Source: Chlorokybus atmophyticus (taxonomy: Eukaryota > Streptophyta > Chlorokybophyceae > Chlorokybales > Chlorokybaceae). Taken from it: DNA of 64,000 nt. Positions 33,152 to 49,200 of this stretch are shown here, piece after piece. A model generated the notes under the pieces. It was not told the origin of the DNA. It saw nothing but the letters and a program-made list of their open reading frames with translations, and did no database searches. The position numbers and the translations under genes are program-made. The first letter of the stretch is position 1, and each line of letters starts with the position of its first letter. Where the stretch lies: the NCBI GenBank assembly GCA_009103225.1, contig RHPI01000772.1, forward strand, positions 227,538 to 291,537, in the 5' to 3' direction.

Positions 33152-35293
33152 GTTGTTGTATGCGTATGTGTACTTGTTGTTATTGAGGGCATACACTTGC
33201 TGCACGCAATGTGACGTTGTCACTGTTGGGGTTGTAGTTGTTGATGTTGAACAAGCGTACTTGTCCTGCGCGCAGAGTGGTGCCGAGGCAGCATCAACAA
33301 CAACAGCAACAACATCAACAACCACATTCACCACGATCAAGACACTGGCGTCAGACGCGCAGAGAGGTCCCCTCATGGCAGTGGTGAGTGACACCGACAA
33401 ACCAAACCAAGCAACGATACTAACCAATGACCAGTGCGTTGAAGCCATGTCAAAATAAGAGTTCAAATACTTCAGTAGCTCAACTCGTATATCTGTCGCA
33501 TACACAGCAGGGCACACGACCGGTGATTGTGCCAAGACTCAGCCCGCCTCTGCGCCCCGACATGAGCCCTCGCAGGTGCGCACGTGTGTACGCGGGCATG
33601 CTCCAGCGTGTGCGTGTGCGCACGCGCTAGCGTGTGCAAGTCTACGCGTGTGCACATGAGTGTAAAGTAGTGTAGTGTAGTGTAGTATATGCACGCGCAG
33701 ATGTACATGCTCATCGTTTGGCGTGCGCCTGTGTAACATTATTCCAGAGTGCACGCATCCGCACAACATTATGTTGTACAGACGCACTACCTCACGCTGT
33801 TAAGCTACCATTGTGCGAACTTGCCTTCCTCCAAGCAGGCGTAAGGAGGTGGCGGTTTCCGACCTGGAGCTCCCGAGCGTGTCGGGCCAAGACAGGGAAC
33901 GACAGCACAGTCTCCCCAAACAACCGCACGTAATACTCAGACATTACACTTCAAGCACAGGATCCTTTTCCCACACAGCTTGTGGACACAGCACTTGACT
34001 TCAAAACATGCACTCACCCACGCAGACACGCACGCACGCTGTTACACACATGCGTACGCATCAATCCCCCCCTCCCTCCCCCCCCTCTTTCACCTTGACA
34101 CAACACTCCTCCTGTGTGCGCTCAGGCCGCCCGGCGTTTCTACCGCCTCCCGCTCCACGACAGGCTGGACTCGTCGTCATCCTCCGACGACGGTAGTCGT
34201 GAGGGGGTTGGCGTCGATGGCAATGGTAGTGGTGAGAGTCAGGAGAGTAACAACAACAGGGGGAGGAGGTCGCTCACGATACCGATGCACAACTTCGGGT
34301 GGGTGTTGAGGTGGGATGTCGTGAGTTGTTGCGGCGTATGTTACATACGCGCACGCGCGCGTACTCATCTAGACACACACCTTTTCTGCTGTTCTGAGCT
34401 TGCAATCTTGCGTGCGTGCACAGTTTGCCGTTGCCGGGAGCGCTGCAGGAAGCCCGCGCCGCGAGCGAGGCAAAGCAAAGGTAAACACGCGCATCCACAC
34501 AGAATGTAGTATCAACGACGCAAGCACGGGAATATCATCATTATCATCAACTCCAATGACAGGGTGTCTTTGTACGTGTGCGACGCGGAGGTGGACGCGT
34601 CGATCCTGCGTCGCGCGCGGTGTCTGCGGCCGCTCACGTCGCCAAAAGCCATGGCGCCGCCTCCGTCGCATCATCCGATGCATCCCTCTCAGCAGCAAGC
34701 GGTGAGTGAGCGGCGAGTCGGGGGGCATGTTGTAGTACATGTGTATGTGTGTGCTTGTGTGCGTGTTTGCGAGCGTGCGCATGGACACGCGCGCACGTGC
34801 GCATGCGCACACTCGCATGCACGCATGTATGCGGCACGCACCCGATCGTATGCGTGAATGCATGCGTGTGCATGCGCGTTCACCAACGAGCACAGGTACG
34901 TGTGCGCGCACGCACGCACATGTGCACATGCGCTTTTGTGTGTATGTTCAAAGTACTCAACATCACCGTTTCTCCTTCTCAGTCGTCGCCTCGGCACCCT
35001 GGCCCTCCCACCCTCGCCGAGGTGCGCCTCGACCTCGACCGCACACGCCACATGCTGCAGGTTCACTTCTCACACATCACACCACTCAAGTTACTCATCG
35101 ATCAATCAAGTCATTGGCCTCCGCGAACTTATAATCGAGCACGCGCACATACACACGCGCACTTTCTTTCTTGTCTTAGGCTTCTGATGCTGGCGGGGCC
35201 GCACTGCTTAGCGTCACCGCACCACTTCCACGCGTCAAAGAAGAACAGCACTCACCAAGAGTGAGTAGTCGTCTTGGTACATCGCAGTCATCT

Positions 35294-35325
<32 letters not shown>

Positions 35326-36069
35326 GCAACAATCAGATGATGATGCTGATCGTGGTGCTATTGTTGTGTAGGACACTGATGCGGATGCGGAGCCTCTCTC
35401 CCCGCGGGCCGTGCTTGCGACGGGCGTGGTCAACATGTCCACACACCTCCCCGTCAACAACAACGGCGGCAGCAGCAAGCAGAAGGACGGAAGGGTCGAT
35501 GGCTACAAAACCAAAGGTCAGTGTAAGATAGTGGGTTATGGATACAAGTGTGCAGTCCGGAGGTGGTTGCTGTGTGAATGCGTGCGTGCGTGCGTGCGCG
35601 ACTGCGTGTGCACAACATGTTTGTGTGTACGTGTCCGTGTTTGTGTCTATGTGTCCCTGTTCGGGCGCGAATGCCACGCACGCACGCACGCACGCACGCA
35701 CGTATGTGACCTACCCTTTACGTATCCCCAGGTTTCTCTCAAACCTCCCCTCGCTTAGCCCCCAAATCCCACCGCGACCCCTCCAAACCCACAACAACAA
35801 CCCACCCTCTTCAGAAACTCACTTCACTGCCTCTGGCGGACGACTTCCTGCTGCTCCAAACCCACCACCAACCCAACAGCATCAATAACAACAATGAGGC
35901 GGGGACCTATGCGTGGCACATGAGCTACAGGCACATCGGGCGAGGAGGAGGGGGAGGACATGTGAGCCAGAGTAAGGGGGGTGACAGGAGCAGTGCCAAG
36001 TGGGATGGGAGGCAGAGGATTGGGTCGTATTACGTCAATGCTAGGGCACTGTCCATGAGCATGTTTTGA
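32911..36069 (+). CDS. Unrecognised 488-aa protein, 11 exons
   Basis: Exons 32911-33099, 33276-33383, 33508-33575, 33839-33929, 34126-34298, 34424-34480, 34563-34701, 34983-35060, 35180-35260, 35372-35516, 35732-36069 join in phase. The N-terminus is acidic and Gln/Asp-rich. A Thr-rich segment and a Ser/Asp/Asn-rich segment follow. The most ordered-looking parts are SLTIPMHNFGLPLPG and VSLYVCDAEVDASILRRARC near the middle, PPTLAEVRLDLDRTRHM after it, and the extreme C-terminus (YAWHMSYRHIGR, then RIGSYYVNARALSMSMF). I do not recognise the family. It could be a nuclear or regulatory protein, but that is only a composition-based guess. (GTT)n runs lie in introns 1 and 9. Confidence 0.6.
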
Positions 36070-37177
36070 GTATGGTATAGTTGGGGGGGGGGGGGGCTGT
36101 GTTTTGTGGTCGTGATGCGGTGGGGTGATTGTCTCTCAGGCACAGTTGTTGCGATGTTGGGTTTCTTTATGGGAGTGCCCTCCGCACGCGCTCGTGTTGC
36201 ATATGTCACTCCTGATATGTTACATTCATACCAGTACGGTCACAGGCTGCACAGTCACGTGGCGTGTGGCGCTGGGACTCACATGCGCATTAGCAACACA
36301 TGGATTGCGCACAACATTGCATGCACTCTTGTGATGTGTGCAAGTAGACCGGTGCGATAGTGCGAGGGCATCAATTTGTTGCTTTGATGATGATATGATT
36401 TCCTTTTGGAGCACACAGCTAGTATGACTCTCAAGCAACATACCGCCTTAGAGGCTTGCAATCATACGAATGTGCACGCACGCACGCACACACTCATGTA
36501 CGCATGCGCACTGAGGCTTATCAGCTTATGAGGCTTGTTATGTAACTTGCACAATCAGACAGTTGTATTTACCCATGCAGAGCTGTCTACCACGCCGTGT
36601 AGAGACAGACAAGCAAACACTTGCACGATGATAGCAACACATGCACAAACCTGACATGCTTGTGAGAAAATGCAGAGGATAACACGAGGATTGGACACCA
36701 TGCGGATAGCTACGAGTGCATGCGCTGCGCGTGCACTCTTTACAACTGATGTGTTCGACCATTCTTGCTCTCAGCATGTACTCACATTCTTCGCTTGTGC
36801 ATATACTTTCAGCTTGCATAATGTCGTTGGCAGACTGCAGCAACAACAGAGATGCAAACTTGCAAAGCCATCAGACAAGCGGATCAAACAGAGCATGACA
36901 TCAATCACAAATTCACATCAATTGGCAGGTGACCACCGTAGCAGCTCTTTACACAACACAGTCTCTATGTACATACGCTCTGCAACACCACCACTGTTGT
37001 ACTGACTGCACTACAGTAGCTAGTCATCCTCAAGTGTGATTGACGCAATACGACTACCCACTACACCAACCCAAGTGAAAAACCCTTGCAGCGCTCGCTC
37101 AAAAGCAGGCGAGAACCTCACAAGCAAGCAAGCAAGAAGATGAAATAGAGCGGCGACAGCTTCCCAAACCGACGGGT
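36070..37177. other. Intergenic, no gene seen
   Basis: A G-run lies at 36081-36096, just after the stop of the 488-aa gene. Short (GCAC)n stretches follow. Nothing else can be supported before the histone H4 3' region. Confidence 0.5.
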
Positions 37178-37195
37178 GGTGTTTAGAAAAACACC
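37178..37195 (-). terminator. Histone-type 3' stem-loop
   Basis: On the minus strand it reads GGTGTTTTTCTAAACACC, a 7-bp stem with a 4-nt loop. This is close to the GGYYYU-UHHA-ARRRCC element of replication-dependent histone mRNAs. It lies about 120 nt after the H4 stop, farther than usual. Confidence 0.6.
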
Positions 37196-37315
37196 ATTTG
37201 AGCTACAGCTGAGGCTGAAGCTTGACTTGAAGAGAGGCTCAGACCAGGCAAGGCTTCTGCTTCTGCTTCTGCTTCTCTTCCTTTCAGAAGCTTCTGTTGC
37301 TTCTCCTCTCACCGC

Positions 37316-40511
<3,196 letters not shown>

Positions 40512-41124
40512 GTGCGTGTGCAATTGTTATTGTGTGCTTCTGGCAATGTGCTTTGGTGAGGGGGCTGCAGACTAGTGCTGTTGGGATCGGTTTTGATGTG
40601 ATATAGTGGAAGGCGCAGCACACATGCGCGTGAATATGTTGTAATGTTCTTATCGCACACCCATCTTGCGTTTGTGGTGGGTACATTGCAACGTGCTCAG
40701 TGGCATCCGAGGCAACAAACAGACTGCACCACATATTTAATTTTTGCTGTGATTGTCGCCGTGCTCGGCTCCGCTCCCCTCGGCTCGGCTCGTTGCGCAT
40801 ACATAATCCACCACACAACGACTAGACTCTGAGCTTGAACAATATCACTGAACATAAGGGCAGGGCAACAGGCAATTGAGCGCTGAAGGTTGTTGATTGT
40901 GTTTGCGCCCCAGATAAATATGTTGCATGGCAGTACAAGTCTATTGAAGAGCTGTGCAATATAACCACCTACCACTTGTGAAATGTTACACGTTAACACG
41001 TTAATCATGAAATACAACGGCGCACTTTAGACTACGCACTGTCAATCTATCCAACACACGTGCACGAGTCGCATGTCACAACACACAATTGCACTTCGCA
41101 TCAAATGTACACAACATGCTACCA
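40512..41124. other. Intergenic, no gene seen
   Basis: Between the convergent HAD and Utp16 genes. Only a tandem GGCTC/CTCGG-type stretch near 40763-40795 stands out. Confidence 0.5.
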
Positions 41125-42748
41125 TCATCTGCTCGTAGATGCGAGCGCTGGGCCGTTAAGCAGCTCCCGTTTGCTCTGCAGCATGACGGCCGACCTCGTC
41201 ACCCGAGCGCCGAAGAACTGCTCACGCGCGAATGCCCCCGACGCCTGCGACCCGGAGCTGGGCTGGGGAAGGGAGGAGCTGGGGAGAACAACCACTTGGA
41301 AGGGGCCTTGCCTGAGATGTAACATGGGATCATTATCGAGCTTAGCGAAAACATCACCGCAACACGCAATGCCTGCAGAACAACAATGCTTGCAGTGATA
41401 TGTGTCTGCAGCATTCTAGTTACTGCAGACATTGATTTTCTGATGACACTCTAGACAAGTGCTGTGCGGCACATGCTCGTGCATGTCGAGTATAGACCAA
41501 CCCTAACACATTGTGTGCGAAACACCTCGCTACTTACTTGGAGGGCGCGGGCCCAGCAATAGTGTTCTTTTTGCGTTTCCTTCTAGGCGCATTGCTCGGG
41601 GCAACAGTGCTGGATGGCTGCGCATCCGCAGACGTCTCCCTAACAAATGCATGAGATGACAAGTCAGTCGCTAAGTCATACCTTCAAGTCTTGCAATGAC
41701 AAGCAGCAAGCATACCTCGGTCGCGCTGCGACAGCTGCGATCACACTGTCGGGGAGAAGGTCATCATCGCTACCATGCTCGACGTCATCATCACCATCAT
41801 CACCAGCTGCGCGGGACGGCGCCGCTGCTGGCTCGGACTCTACTGCTGTTGTTGCTTCAACATCGTTGGCTCCACCACCACCAACATGACGGACATGCTG
41901 CTGATCCTCCTTGGCTTGGTCTTCTCCTTGCTCGTCTGCTTGGTGTTCTGCTTGACCTTTTCCTTCAACGATTTGTACTGTGCTGCTGCGCTTGCGTCTC
42001 CTATCCTTCTCTACTCTAGCAACTCTGCACATGAGAGTGTTGACAGCCGCAAGCATTGCTGCAGACATGGAGAGAGTTGTATGGAAACAGCATAACTGCT
42101 GTGCCAGTCAGTCTGTGCAAACAACGCTTCGTACTGCTGGCGTGTGCGACGCTCTTCCGACAGCTGTAGCCTCGCAGACTCCCTGCCCTGTTCCCAAACA
42201 TCACAGTGAGCTGTTTGTTTGCTTGTTGCGCAACAGCTGGCAACAGTACAATAACAACTGCAGCACAGTCAAGCTTGCTTAGCTTGTAGCACCACAAAGC
42301 ATAGCACTGGATACTGCTGAAGTTTTTCACCAACCGTGCGCTGTGCAATTGCAAGTATGCAGCTGAACCGCTTGTTAATTACCCCTAAACAGCCATACCC
42401 TTGCTGCATGGGAAGGATGTTGTGATGCTCACTCTGACATTACACGCACGCACGCACAGCAGCGCTCAAGTCAGACGGGCGGACATCCCCGCTTACCGAC
42501 GTCAGTGTGACCTCCTCGGGAGCGCCCTCATCGTCACTATCGTTAGCCTGCACCGGCAAGTCCACCTGCGCGGCCGTCATTGGCCTGCCCATGCCTTTGC
42601 TGCTAGTCGGCCTCCTGGCCGCCGTCACCGCCGCCGCCGCCGCAACCTCTACTCGGATTCTGGGTCTTAGGACAATGGTCTGAGCGACCTTGGAGCAAGT
42701 AGGTCCTGGGTCGCTTGAAAATATCGGGATCCTTACATGTGTTACCAT
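41125..42748 (-). CDS. UTP16: Utp16/Bud21-like small-subunit processome protein
   Basis: Five exons, 42748-42497, 42187-42126, 42024-41716, 41639-41538 and 41311-41125, join in phase to 303 aa. The family hallmark is an acidic DEAPEEV box followed by a helical GRES...R segment. Here it reads SDDEGAPEEVTLTS and then, across an intron, GRESARLQLSEERRTRQQYE and a basic VEKDRRRKRS. A long Gln/Glu/Asp-rich linker, a nuclear-type RRKRKKN motif and a C-terminal GPFQVVVLPSSS segment follow. Utp16/Bud21 belongs to the U3 processome that processes 18S pre-rRNA. The ATG at 42748 is the first in frame; a second at 42592 (MGRPMTA) would also do. Confidence 0.7.
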
Positions 42749-42805
42749 GAATCAAGGCGAGCAATGAGGCTCATTGGGCCACATTACTTGCCATGATTTA
42801 AGCGA

Positions 42806-42852
42806 TAAGCAATGCCACTTGGGCATGATTCATGCCCAAGTGGCATTGCTTA
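42806..42852. repeat. Perfect 23-bp inverted repeat, 1-bp spacer
   Basis: TAAGCAATGCCACTTGGGCA and its perfect reverse complement (arms 42806-42828 and 42830-42852) face each other. It lies about 60 bp upstream of the Utp16 start. Confidence 0.9.
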
Positions 42853-42859
42853 ACGCGAA

Positions 42860-43950
42860 TGGTGAACCCTTCTGCAACAGTGTAGTGCTCATGTGCTGCT
42901 CTTGTTGTACAAATACAACTCATAACATTACGAAAAAAAGCCGTTTATTAAAAATGGTATATAAATATTATAAATTGTAACCTATCAATATGAAGCTGTC
43001 ATCTCCTGCCATGTCTCTCCCCAAGCTCGGGTCTCTTTGGTATAATGTAGCTTGGAGTTATTTGAAACAGCTGTCCGGATCTGAGAAAGGCCTCCCAAAA
43101 TTCTTCGACTACAAAAATGCGCTGGTAGCGCAATGCCAAACGACTTTTTATTCATTGTTTATCCTCACCTCATCAATATAGATGGACTGCTCAACCTTCA
43201 CTGTCTTAACGTTGTTCAGGCACTTTTAAAGGCCTGCAACACATAAAGTGTTGTAAGAGCACCCACCTCGCATGTATACTACGCACATGGCATCTAAACA
43301 AGCATTGATATCATATAAGAGCGTGACTCTACTAGTGTACTATATTGCATCAGAAGTCGAGAACAGCGACGCATAACATGAGTATAGTCTCCTTGGCGAT
43401 TATCATCAATGCACTTCAATTGAATATCAGATTATAATTTAGACAAATGACTCTGCACAACCTACGACTATAAGAATATGAATAATAAGAAAGCAACAAC
43501 TCCGGCCTACATAACCCTTAAAGTTGCATGAAGCAAACTCAAGTATCGCGTGTACCAGAGTGCAAATGGACAAGTATGCAAGAGGCAAGCTAGCAAGCGG
43601 CAGCAGCATAGGTTAAGAGGGGGCCAACATAGAGTTACAATCACAAAACTAACTCCAAGCTAGGACATGGACCTTAACAAGAGCACAAGCATTAGACCCT
43701 CAGGCAGCCACAAGACAAGGTGGAGCAGCAGGTTGCAAGGCAGATGATAAGGACAACCTGCAGAGCGCAGCAGGTAGGCAGAGGGAGAGGTCAGGCCGGA
43801 GGTCCTACTACTAAATATTCAACGGACGCTCCACCTAATTGATCATACATGCACAACCTGCACCTTGAGGCCAATCGAAAATGGCTCAACAACGGGTGAC
43901 AATACACAAAATGCTCCTCAATACACAACGCGTCGCCCCAACGAAGAACA
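42860..43950. other. Intergenic, no gene seen
   Basis: A moderately AT-rich stretch between the divergently oriented Utp16 upstream region and the end of MsrB-A. I find no exon chain or RNA gene here. Confidence 0.5.
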
Positions 43951-45073
43951 TCACTCTGAAAACTTCAAGCTAACGCTGTTCACACAATGGCGCTCATCCG
44001 TTGGTGTCTTGAAACCCTGCCACATAATTGAATTGCATGTTACGAATATGAAAGCACTAGCAGTACAAACAACAGCATAACACAGGCCACCGCAACAGCA
44101 TGGTAGTTTCTAACCTCGCCTTTGAACACATGCCCAAGGTGGCCGTCACAATTGGCGCACACGATCTCGATTCTGCGCCCGTCTGCATCTGTATTGCGCT
44201 TCACCGCGCCAGGGACAGTATCAAAGAAGGCTGGCCACCCGCAACTGTGAACGCAGGATGTGTGTCACACACACAGTTATGCCTCACTCTGGACTAAACA
44301 CAGATGTGCAAACACTGTACGTGCTGTTTACCCCGAGTCGAACTTGGTGTCTGCTGTGTACAGGGCAGCTCCGCAGGCTGCACAGTTGTATGTGCCTGTT
44401 TTAGGGTAGTGCTTATTGTACTCGCCTGAGCCAGCGTACTCTGTGCCTGCGAAAGGCAACAGACAAGCTTTAGTGTAGAAACTCCAATCTGAACATACGA
44501 TATTGATGATCTTGACAAGTAGCCGTGCTTTTGTGCTGCGGTTTTGGCAAGTTCTGGCAATGCAGCCACTCACAACTCAGCCCTATCTGCGGTTAACCCC
44601 CAGGCAAATACGTTTGCCACCAATGCTCTCTCCCCTTGCTCTCACCCCCTCACCGCACTTACCCGCCTATACAGCCACTGCTCAAGCAGCATAGCGTGTG
44701 CATCTTGAACATGCTGATTGTGTAGGTATAGCAACCAGCAACAGATGGACAGCACCAAAACAAACGGTGACAATGTCTTGTGCATGCTGACAGCATGCAC
44801 AATCATACCTTTCTTCCTTAGCACACGGAACTGCTCTGGGCTCAGCACCGCTCGCCACTCCTCGTCCGTCTTCTGCCAAGCGCAGGAGACATGGGACGGT
44901 GAGAAGCAGCAGCCGCACAGTCGCACGCATCACACGCATGCATGTGACAAAGTGTTAGCATCAGCCGCTGCTTATTAATACTTGCCAACCCAAGTTTCAA
45001 CAGGCGGAACACTCACATATACATGCAAGCATGCTGCGACACTTCGCAAGGCACGCACCTGGCCTGGCGCCAT
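43951..45073 (-). CDS. MSRB: Methionine-R-sulfoxide reductase, copy A (short form)
   Basis: Exons 45073-45059, 44872-44809, 44446-44332, 44244-44115 and 44016-43951 close in phase to 129 aa. The zinc pairs are in [11 protein letters not shown] and [11 protein letters not shown]. The catalytic selenium/cysteine position is Cys in [11 protein letters not shown], and the substrate-binding segment GCGWPAFFD is intact. It reduces methionine-R-sulfoxide in proteins using thioredoxin. The first coding exon is only 15 nt (MAPGQ), so there is no targeting peptide and a cytosolic enzyme is expected. Intron positions and phases match copy B, so the two arose by duplication. The 15-nt exon is the least certain part. 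Confidence 0.9.
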
Positions 45074-46284
45074 GGCTCACGCCACACAACCAGCTATAGG
45101 ATATCTCTGTCAGGCTCTCAACGTGTGCTACCGACTAACAACTCCTAGAGAAGCTGCGCCACGCCGCCGCCGCCGCCGCTGCTTTCGACCACGTGGCAGG
45201 AAGTAGCTCAACGCAGCTTAGTCAGGGTGCCCTATATGAGCAAACACCAGCGAAGGGACACAGCGTACACATCAGTGCACCGTGGCGGTATCGATATAGG
45301 AGTATTATGGTGAGCATATGCTGCTTTGTGCATTCCAGCTTCAGTGAGTAGTAGCACCAAGCACCATCAAGATGCCACCATGGTCCATGGCACAGTCATA
45401 ACCTTGTCAGAATTTAAGGATTTCGCATCAAAAGTTCGGACTCTGAACGCCGGGTTAAATCCAAAGCTTATGACGCATCTAGGCCTGCACCGCCCTGGAA
45501 CTCGTGTCCAAAAGCCTTCTGGCAAAACGCCTTGTCGCCAGTTTACAACGAGTGTCAAAGTTTGCGTCATGCGCCATGCTTACAGAGAAACCGGTACGTG
45601 GAAGTTCGGCTGCAACGGCTCGCTTGAAGCGAGTCGCTTCACCTGTGTTGAGCAAATTCCCACATCATCACTCAGCATTGCGCTCATTGCCAGCTGGCAG
45701 CTGCCACCTACCAAGCGAGCTGTGTAAAGCGAGGCGGAGGTGGGGCGGGCGTTGGTGGCGTCGACAATGCTGTTGGTGAGTGCTGCCGGCTGCGGCCAGC
45801 TCTCTACTGTACTGATGAGGCTGGCCCCAGGCCCCAGGCGGGGCAGGAGAACGGCAGCAGGACGGGGGAGACAGCTGTGCTGAGGGTGGACATTTACCTT
45901 GGTTAATCTAGTCTTGTTGCGTTGTGGTGGTTGTGGTTGTTATAGCTGTTGTGGTTGTTAGTTTTGCTGCTTCAAGGCAGCAAGCTGGTGCCATTGACGA
46001 AACGGGCCAAATTGTACCGAGATGTGCTGTGCGGCCTGGCGGTGGGCAATGACGGCTTTCTCAGTCATTGCACTGTGTTTGTAAGGCTGCTTAGTGTTTG
46101 TGGCTTCTAGTACTACGTTACGGACAGACAGACAGTTGCACAGGACTTTGTCTAGGGTTGGACTTGCGTGCTTAGTTGAAGGTAGGCTTCTACTACCTAA
46201 GTAGACTGTGTTTTTCACTTTGCGTTGCGCCCGCCGTCTAGCGGTCAGGAGAAGCTTAGCTTGGCCTGCCCTGGTCTGGTCGCC

Positions 46285-49200
46285 ATGGCGCCATTCCGTG
46301 TGGAGTGCGATATTCCCATGAACGTGACGCAGTACTTTATAGAGCGGGACACAGCGGCTTTCAGGGCGCTCACCTGCAAGGTATGGTCTCCCCTCAGTGT
46401 TGGTGCTTGTTCACATTGTGCATGCTGCTTTAGCGAAAGGCATTGGACGAGCAGCTGCGAAACCACTGCTGCTACGGCAGTGCAGGGGTCTCACAAGAGT
46501 CACTGCACTGCCGTAGCAGCTGTGGTTTTCCTCACAATGCGTGCTGGGATGCTTAGTACAGCGTTGAAGGCCACCATATTGAGTGTTTGTGTTGATGGTA
46601 GCTTATGCCGTGCTTCATAGGTGCTTGGGATGAAAGGCATGCGCGTGACAGAGGCATGGGCTGACAAAGAAGGACACCCTTGCATCAAACTTGTCACAAT
46701 TCCCAATGTTGATATACCCAAGTAAGATCTTGCTCGTGTTCTTGTGTTGTGGTGTTGCATGAGACAGAGTGCATACCATGTACAATGAGCGACTTGTAGA
46801 CAGAGTGTTTGCATGTTGTATGCATGCAATATGCCTCGCGTATGAGACGGCACTCTTCCGGTGGCATGGGCATTCCCTCATTTTTTGTGCCAGGACATTG
46901 GTGCGGTTTCTTGGCGGTGAGGATTTTACCTTCACAGATATACTCACTTACCCGCTGCCAAGCCATGAAGAAAAGTCTTCGTACCAGCTCAAGTTCATGA
47001 CGATACCACCAATCCAACCCAAAAAGGCGGACATCAGCGGGACGCTCACTTTTGTGCGCATCGATGATTCACATTGCAAACAGGTGGGCACAGTGACATG
47101 TACCATACACGACATCTCAACATTCTTGCTGTCGGTATGATTGTGGCTGATTGCTGTGGTTGGTCGCAGGTGTTGGATGGTCATGTGGACGTGAGGGTAT
47201 TTGGCCTGAGCACAGTCATAGAGAACATTGTCACACAGAGCTTAAAAGAGACTTACAAGCAGGTTTGGGCAAAGTGCTTTGCAGATGTTGATTATCATGA
47301 TGTTGTTCATTATGTACAATGTGCGCTGAATGCTTATTGACACTTGATGGGTAATAGTGCCTGCTTGTGTACATGCTGTCTCTTAGCTCCCAAAGGTGAT
47401 GGAGCTGTGGCTGCTTATAAGGGAGCAAGTCTTGCGTGAGCATGCTAACGGCCGCGCGCACAACGGCCCGGAGTCCATCAACAAGTCAGTTGAGGCTCTC
47501 AACAGGATTCTGCCCCCGTGGAGTGGCCACACAGTAGAAGACAGCGCACGACTGGCAAATGAGTTCAATCGACCAGAAGCCGTCGCCGCAGCTGAAGAAG
47601 TTGCGTTGTCTGCAAAGAACTATGGCAAAGGTACGGCAGACGACAGGCAGCTGTGAGTGTGATTGTGACTGTGTTGTCAGCAAGGCCGCATCATGCGGCC
47701 TTGCATGCGGTTATTATGGTTGCTTTCATCCGGTTGGCATGCAAATCATGTAGTCGCATCATGTCGCATGGACAGCTGGTGCTCATTGTTGCATGCATGC
47801 TCGCTACAAGACAAACTGGAGAACCAACCCTTGGCATGTTTGCCACTCATTGCGTCAGCTTGGCATGTGTGCCACCAGTGGATATTGTGATATGCGCACA
47901 TAGAGTTGTCAGCACTGCGAATGTTGTTCAAAAGCCACCTGTGGTCAACCCTCTACGTGTGCAATGCACGCATATTGTGTCGACCATAGATGGTGTTGAT
48001 TGGATGCCTCCTCACCAGGTTTATTCCACAGGCAAGAAGAAGCCTGAGTCCACAGTGGTGACCGTCTCATCACCCGTTGCGATGACAACAGGTGTGTGTG
48101 TCACCAAGTTGCTGCGTGCATTGACTGTATGTTCATGCGCATACCATCTGTTGTCACAAGTAATCCCTGAGGCATTTGTTCCGCATGCATTGTATCTGCA
48201 TGAACATGCAGACGTGTGCATGTTGTCTGCAGCAAGCGTCTCAACTCGCAATGTGTTTTGTGCCTTGCATTGTAAGTAGCATCCACACACACAGTGCCCT
48301 CAAGCGACAGTTGCGCACAGACAGGCCTTCACCGATCTCAGAAGAGCAATTAATTACAAGGCCGGAGGACACGCACGTTGAGATTGCGGTCACGTCCACA
48401 TCCACGTCAACAGTTCCCCTTGACAACCCTGCAATCCAGCTTCAACCTGCATCCATGCTGCCGATCGTGGCAGCCGAGAGTCCTGAGGCTCCCGCGAGGC
48501 TGGAGAAGAAGCTCACACGCCAAAACACCGTGTATTACGACGCGGTGGCCTCCAACCCTCACGCCAGCATGATCGGGTTGATGAAGATGAGAACTGGCAC
48601 TGCCATGCAGTCGTCCATCTTCTTTGATGCACTGCCCATCTTCGGCAACTCCGACAATCTTCAGGTGAGGCCTGTGCAGTCTTTGTTGCCTGCATTTTGT
48701 TATGTGTTGGTGTCTCAATGAGTGTGTTTGTTCCTGCAGACGTTGAATTATGAAGATAGACAGCAGAGCAGCGATTTGTCTTCGTTCGATCCTTCAAGCA
48801 ACCCGAGCAGTGGTACAAATACGCCAACTGCTGGCCCTAGACCAACGCATCGCAGGTGAGTGTTGTGCACCATCAACCAACATGCCAGCGCAGTTGCGTA
48901 CAAGCCTTCAGCAGTCATCAACCGCTGTACCGCATCATGTTGCAACAATAATATGTTGTGTGATGAAGGCGTAAGTCGGACTGGACGAGAGCATCCCTGC
49001 GTTGGCTGGAGGTGTTCAACAAGGTGCACGCGACCGTGCCAAGGGCAGATATGCCGTGGCACAACACCCAGAACAAGGCGTCCAAGACGCAACTTGCAGT
49101 CGCGCGCTGGAACCTCAAGAGGAAACTCTGGAGGGCAGCCAGCTCGGTACGTATCCCGAACATTGATGGAGTCTGTGAAGCTCATGCATTGTCGCCTATG

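Noticed and set aside
47653-48279. 208-codon frame over the large intron of the START-like gene
   Set aside because: It overlaps a better exon chain in other phases and has no domain signal.
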